Positions 61,659-64,000 of a stretch of 64,000 bases of DNA are shown one piece after another. A program made the position numbers and the translations under genes. Each line of letters opens with the position of its first letter. The stretch's first letter is position 1. Source of the stretch: JAZNQN01 sp045590195 (lineage in GTDB: Bacteria > Bacillota > Clostridia > UMGS1883 > UMGS1540); the NCBI GenBank assembly GCA_045590195.1, contig JAZNQN010000039.1, forward strand, positions 50,819 through 114,818, given 5' to 3'. The notes beneath the pieces were generated by a model that worked only from the letters and a program-made list of their open reading frames with translations, was not told where the DNA came from and did not search any database.

Positions 61659-62498
61659 TTATTTTAAAATTCCAATTAAAATCATAAGTATTATTATTGC
61701 GCCAAGGGCAATTCTGTAAATTCCAAATGCTGAAAAGTTATGTTTTTTAACATAGTCCATTAAAAATTTAATTGCCGCAAGGGAAACGAGAAATGCTACA
61801 ACCATTCCCAAAACGAGTATTGCAATTTCTGCCCCTGTAAATGCAAAGCCGAATTTTAAAAGCTTTAAAAGGCTTGCACCTATCATTGTGGGAAGGGCGA
61901 GGAAAAATGTAAACTCTGCCGCGGCTGTTCGGGACACGCCAAACAAAAGCGCACCAACTATTGTAGCACCCGAGCGGGATGTTCCGGGAATTATTGAAAG
62001 CACCTGGAAAAGGCCTATAACAAATGCCAGGGGATATGTAATTTCCGAAAGCGCCATAACTTTTGGCGTTTTGTTTTTATTTGTTTTTTCTATTACTATA
62101 AATGCTGCACCATAAAGAATAAGCATAAGGGAAATTGTAAGAGGTGTTCCAAAGTGTGCTTCAACATAGTCATCAAACAAAATTCCCGCTATCGCTGATG
62201 GAATGCAGGCAATTACAACCTTAAACCACATTGAAAAAATATCTTTTTTAATTACGGGTTTTGATTTATCGGTAAGATTAAAGGGGAACATTTTGTTCCA
62301 GAACATTACGGGAACTGCAATTATTGCCCCAAGCTGAATTACATAAAAGAACATATCCTTAAAGGCTTCACTTGTGTTGAGCGAAATAAATTCATCAACC
62401 AAAAGCATATGGCCTGTGCTGCTTATGGGAAGCCATTCTGTTATGCCTTCAACTATTCCCAGAAAAATTACTTTTAAAATCTCTATAAAATCAAGCAT
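61659..62498 (-). CDS. uppP: Undecaprenyl-diphosphatase
   Basis: This 279-residue membrane enzyme recycles undecaprenyl pyrophosphate for cell-wall synthesis and gives bacitracin tolerance. EGITEWLPISSTGHMLL (17-33) and IPGTSRSGATI (near 167) hold the active site. About eight membrane segments are seen. TTGGAGG lies 6 bp before the ATG. It heads an uppP-Dabb-HAD operon with promoter at 62532-62560. Confidence 0.95.
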   Translation of the reverse strand: MLDFIEILKVIFLGIVEGITEWLPISSTGHMLLVDEFISLNTSEAFKDMFFYVIQLGAIIAVPVMFWNKMFPFNLTDKSKPVIKKDIFSMWFKVVIACIPSAIAGILFDDYVEAHFGTPLTISLMLILYGAAFIVIEKTNKNKTPKVMALSEITYPLAFVIGLFQVLSIIPGTSRSGATIVGALLFGVSRTAAAEFTFFLALPTMIGASLLKLLKFGFAFTGAEIAILVLGMVVAFLVSLAAIKFLMDYVKKHNFSAFGIYRIALGAIIILMILIGILK

Positions 62499-62531
62499 AT
62501 TTGTTCCTCCAAAAAACTTTCTTACTTAATT

Positions 62532-62560
62532 ATAATACCACTCATATGTAAAAAATGCAA
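62532..62560 (-). promoter_or_regulatory. uppP promoter
   Basis: On the minus strand, TTGCAT (62560-62555) and TATTAT (62537-62532) with a 17-bp spacer, about 35 bp before the ATG. Confidence 0.75.
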
Positions 62561-62574
62561 GAGAATAGAATTTA

Positions 62575-62604
62575 AAAACCTGAAGTTATAAAACTTCAGG
62601 TTTT
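62575..62604. terminator. Terminator after the L,D-transpeptidase gene
   Basis: AAAACCTGAAGTT and AACTTCAGGTTTT form a 13-bp stem with a 4-nt loop and T run on the minus strand. Confidence 0.88.
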
Positions 62605-62608
62605 GGTG

Positions 62609-63583
62609 TTATTTAAGAGAATTCACATATTCTTCATAAGAAACCTTCTGAGAAATAAGATTTGCCCTGATTGCATCGGTTTCGGCATTTGTATATCCCG
62701 GTGAAATTGTTGTTGGAAGGCCTTTACAATTCTGGTGGATAAACTGTGCGTCTTCAACGAAAAGCCTTATGCATCCGTGGGAGGCTTTTTTGCCGATATC
62801 TCTGTATGCGCTTTTGCTTAAAGATTCAACTGTTTTCTCGTTAAAGGTTAAAGAGTGAAAACATATATCTCCTACAAGATGTGTGCAGTAAAGAACGTAG
62901 CAATTATGAAGGGGGAAATAGTACCAGGTAGTACCAAGTGGCGTTGGCGAATATTTGCCGTTTGGAGTTGTATTACCAAGGCCCGTGCTGCAAAGCATAT
63001 GTTTTACTGCTTCAACTTTTCCCTCAGGGGATTTGCCCATAATTGAAACAATTTGTGCTGCTTGATTTACTTCGATTGATGTAAGAGTATAAGGAACAGA
63101 TTCTCTCTTTAGTGTCATCTGGCCGGGAGGATATGCATCTGTTTGTGTCCACTGTGCTGTATAGCCAAAGTGAGAAGCGTATGCCTCAAGAGGAATCATA
63201 ACCGGATGAGGCTCGGCTGAAGAAATGTACGGAGCCGGAACAGTTTGAGGAGCATCGCCTACAAACATTGTGTCATACCCAAGGCACTGCCAAAGCGTTT
63301 TATCTGCCAAAATTGTGAAGATAGAAAGGTCTTCATAATTATATGTAATATTTGCTTTGAAAGCAGCGCGGAAGTTTTCAATTGACACATAAAGCACGCC
63401 ATCGTGAAGTTCGGCGCTGTTTGTGCTTAAAATCCACATATCGTCAAGTATATAATAGGGAGAGGAATTATGAAATGTAACACTATTACCTTCCTTATAT
63501 ATTTGTGCCGCTCCGGCACTGATGCTTCCGGCAATAAAAACAGCCGCCAGCAAAATGCTTATAAATCTGAAATATTTTTTCAT
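62609..63583 (-). CDS. L,D-transpeptidase (YkuD) with beta N-terminal domain
   Basis: This 324-residue secreted protein has a signal peptide (about 1-26, ends SAGAAQ). Residues about 27-155 look like a copper-amine-oxidase-type repeat region (YYILDDMWILSTNSAELHDGVLYVSI...MIPLEAYASHFGYTAQW). The catalytic YkuD domain (about 165-300) has CFHSLTF (His near 246) and KASHGCIRLF (Cys near 274). It makes 3-3 crosslinks or anchors proteins in peptidoglycan. GGGAGG lies 10 bp before the ATG. Confidence 0.88.
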   Translation of the reverse strand: MKKYFRFISILLAAVFIAGSISAGAAQIYKEGNSVTFHNSSPYYILDDMWILSTNSAELHDGVLYVSIENFRAAFKANITYNYEDLSIFTILADKTLWQCLGYDTMFVGDAPQTVPAPYISSAEPHPVMIPLEAYASHFGYTAQWTQTDAYPPGQMTLKRESVPYTLTSIEVNQAAQIVSIMGKSPEGKVEAVKHMLCSTGLGNTTPNGKYSPTPLGTTWYYFPLHNCYVLYCTHLVGDICFHSLTFNEKTVESLSKSAYRDIGKKASHGCIRLFVEDAQFIHQNCKGLPTTISPGYTNAETDAIRANLISQKVSYEEYVNSLK

Positions 63584-63622
63584 TAAAAAGGAAACCTCCC
63601 GATTATATTTTCTACTTGAGTA

Positions 63623-63651
63623 ATTATACTATAAGAATTGCGCCTTGGCAA
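63623..63651 (-). promoter_or_regulatory. L,D-transpeptidase promoter
   Basis: On the minus strand, TTGCCA (63651-63646) and TATAAT (63628-63623) with a 17-bp spacer. Confidence 0.8.
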
Positions 63652-63705
63652 TAGGAAAATTAAAACTTATATGAAAATTTAATGAAAAAAATTACAAAAA
63701 AACAC

Positions 63706-63734
63706 TTGACTTTGCTATATTGGTATGTTATAAT
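63706..63734 (+). promoter_or_regulatory. rpoB promoter
   Basis: TTGACT (63706-63711) and TATAAT (63729-63734) with a 17-bp spacer, leaving a leader of about 135 nt before the rpoB ATG. Confidence 0.82.
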
Positions 63735-63747
63735 GATATCCTGCATT

Positions 63748-63842
63748 ATACGGTAAAATAGGTTCAGTATGTTGTTTGGCAGAGATTATTTTGGCGGGAA
63801 ATGCATTGTTTCCTTATATATAATACTTATTTTAGGCCGTAT
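63748..63842 (+). promoter_or_regulatory. Structured rpoB leader
   Basis: ATACGGTAAAAT (63748-63759) pairs with ATTTTAGGCCGTAT (63829-63842) except for a 2-nt bulge, closing a large loop. No known leader class fits; regulation of rpoB is inferred. Confidence 0.4.
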
Positions 63843-63875
63843 ATTCGTGGCGAATTTTGAAATTGAGGTGATTAA

Positions 63876-64000
63876 ATGGTACATCCGGTGAAGCTTGGAA
63901 AAAATACCAGAATGAGTTATTCTAAAATAGATGAAGTTTTAGAAATGCCTAATCTTATAGGTGTACAAAAAAATTCTTACAAATGGTTTGTGGAAGAAGG
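63876..64000 (+). CDS. rpoB: RNA polymerase beta subunit, N-terminal fragment
   Basis: The 41 codons start [20 protein letters not shown] and continue [23 protein letters not shown], matching the conserved rpoB start (SY..I.EVLE.PNLI..Q..SY.WF). The ATG at 63876 follows GAGGTG. It runs off the window end. It lies about 20 kb from rplL, which normally precedes it. Confidence 0.93.
   Translation, partial: MVHPVKLGKNTRMSYSKIDEVLEMPNLIGVQKNSYKWFVEE

Overview
The window is typical low-GC Bacillota DNA and most likely comes from an anaerobic, gut-type Clostridia (Oscillospirales-like). The evidence is a pyruvate formate-lyase pair behind a ZTP riboswitch, the spoVG-glmU-prs cluster, an IreB-family protein, a CarD-ispD-ispF block, meso-diaminopimelate dehydrogenase, C-type L33, strong AGGAGG ribosome binding sites and many TTGACA/TATAAT promoters. 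Five putative glycosidases and two AraC regulators suggest life on plant or host glycans. The order is that of a core chromosome; no prophage, insertion sequence or CRISPR array was seen.

Layout. 1-1310 (-): the first codons of aspS and all of hisS. 1459-3710: metal-responsive ArsR regulator and CPC-type P-ATPase. 3712-7401 (-): EamA transporter and GH106-like enzyme. 7447-12294: small acidic protein, SDR dehydrogenase, CarD, ispD, ispF, pgi and a small P-loop protein. 12316-16324: thrC, DUF1540, phosphoesterase, ddh and ireB. 16465-16790: tRNA-Met and an unusual hairpin-repeat array. 16880-21318: ZTP riboswitch, pflB, pflA and SulP transporter. 21365-26110: EamA/LysR divergent pair, AraC regulator, clan GH-A glycosidase and tRNA-Gln. 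26190-28520: DUF1836 protein, unknown protein and murC. 28698-34351: spoVG, glmU, prs, ylmH and a GH20-like enzyme. 34371-37583: second GH20 enzyme, AraC regulator and a double-OB SSB. 37878-40479: histidine phosphatase, DUF5685, J-domain protein and membrane protein. 40508-44129: rpmG, secE, nusG, rplK, rplA, L10 leader, rplJ and rplL. 44198-44672: structured RNA and AbrB-like regulator. 53748 down to 44719 (-): a tightly overlapping ten-gene unit (FolT-like, HflX, YigZ, frameshifted MATE, isomerase, PHP, ApbE, NusG-II/EetA-like, Gx/EetB-like, Na/Pi). 53832-59849: VanW/G5 protein, membrane protein, divergent GyrB/ParE and GH43. 59933-60657: tiny peptide, zinc ribbon and XRE regulator. 60721-63651 (-): UppP, Dabb and HAD genes and an L,D-transpeptidase. 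63706-64000: rpoB promoter, leader and start.

How genes work together. The cell-wall genes (glmU, murC, ddh, uppP, L,D-transpeptidase, VanW protein) and the translation/transcription genes (rpmG-secE-nusG-rplKAJL, rpoB, hisS, aspS) are core functions. pflBA gives mixed-acid fermentation and formate, and its ZTP riboswitch ties it to one-carbon status. ApbE, NusG-II and Gx resemble part of a flavin-based extracellular electron transfer locus. The glycosidases with their AraC neighbours look like separate small glycan-use units.

Most unusual points: a promoter-hairpin-terminator unit of about 180 nt before an AbrB-like gene; an inverted array of AGCTAAATT-spaced mini-hairpins after tRNA-Met; an in-frame A_AAA_AAA slippery heptamer joining two halves of a MATE transporter; rpoB separated from rplJL by about 20 kb; paired GTGGGAG...CCAC motifs before rplK and rplA; and an L10 with a long Ala/Glu tail.
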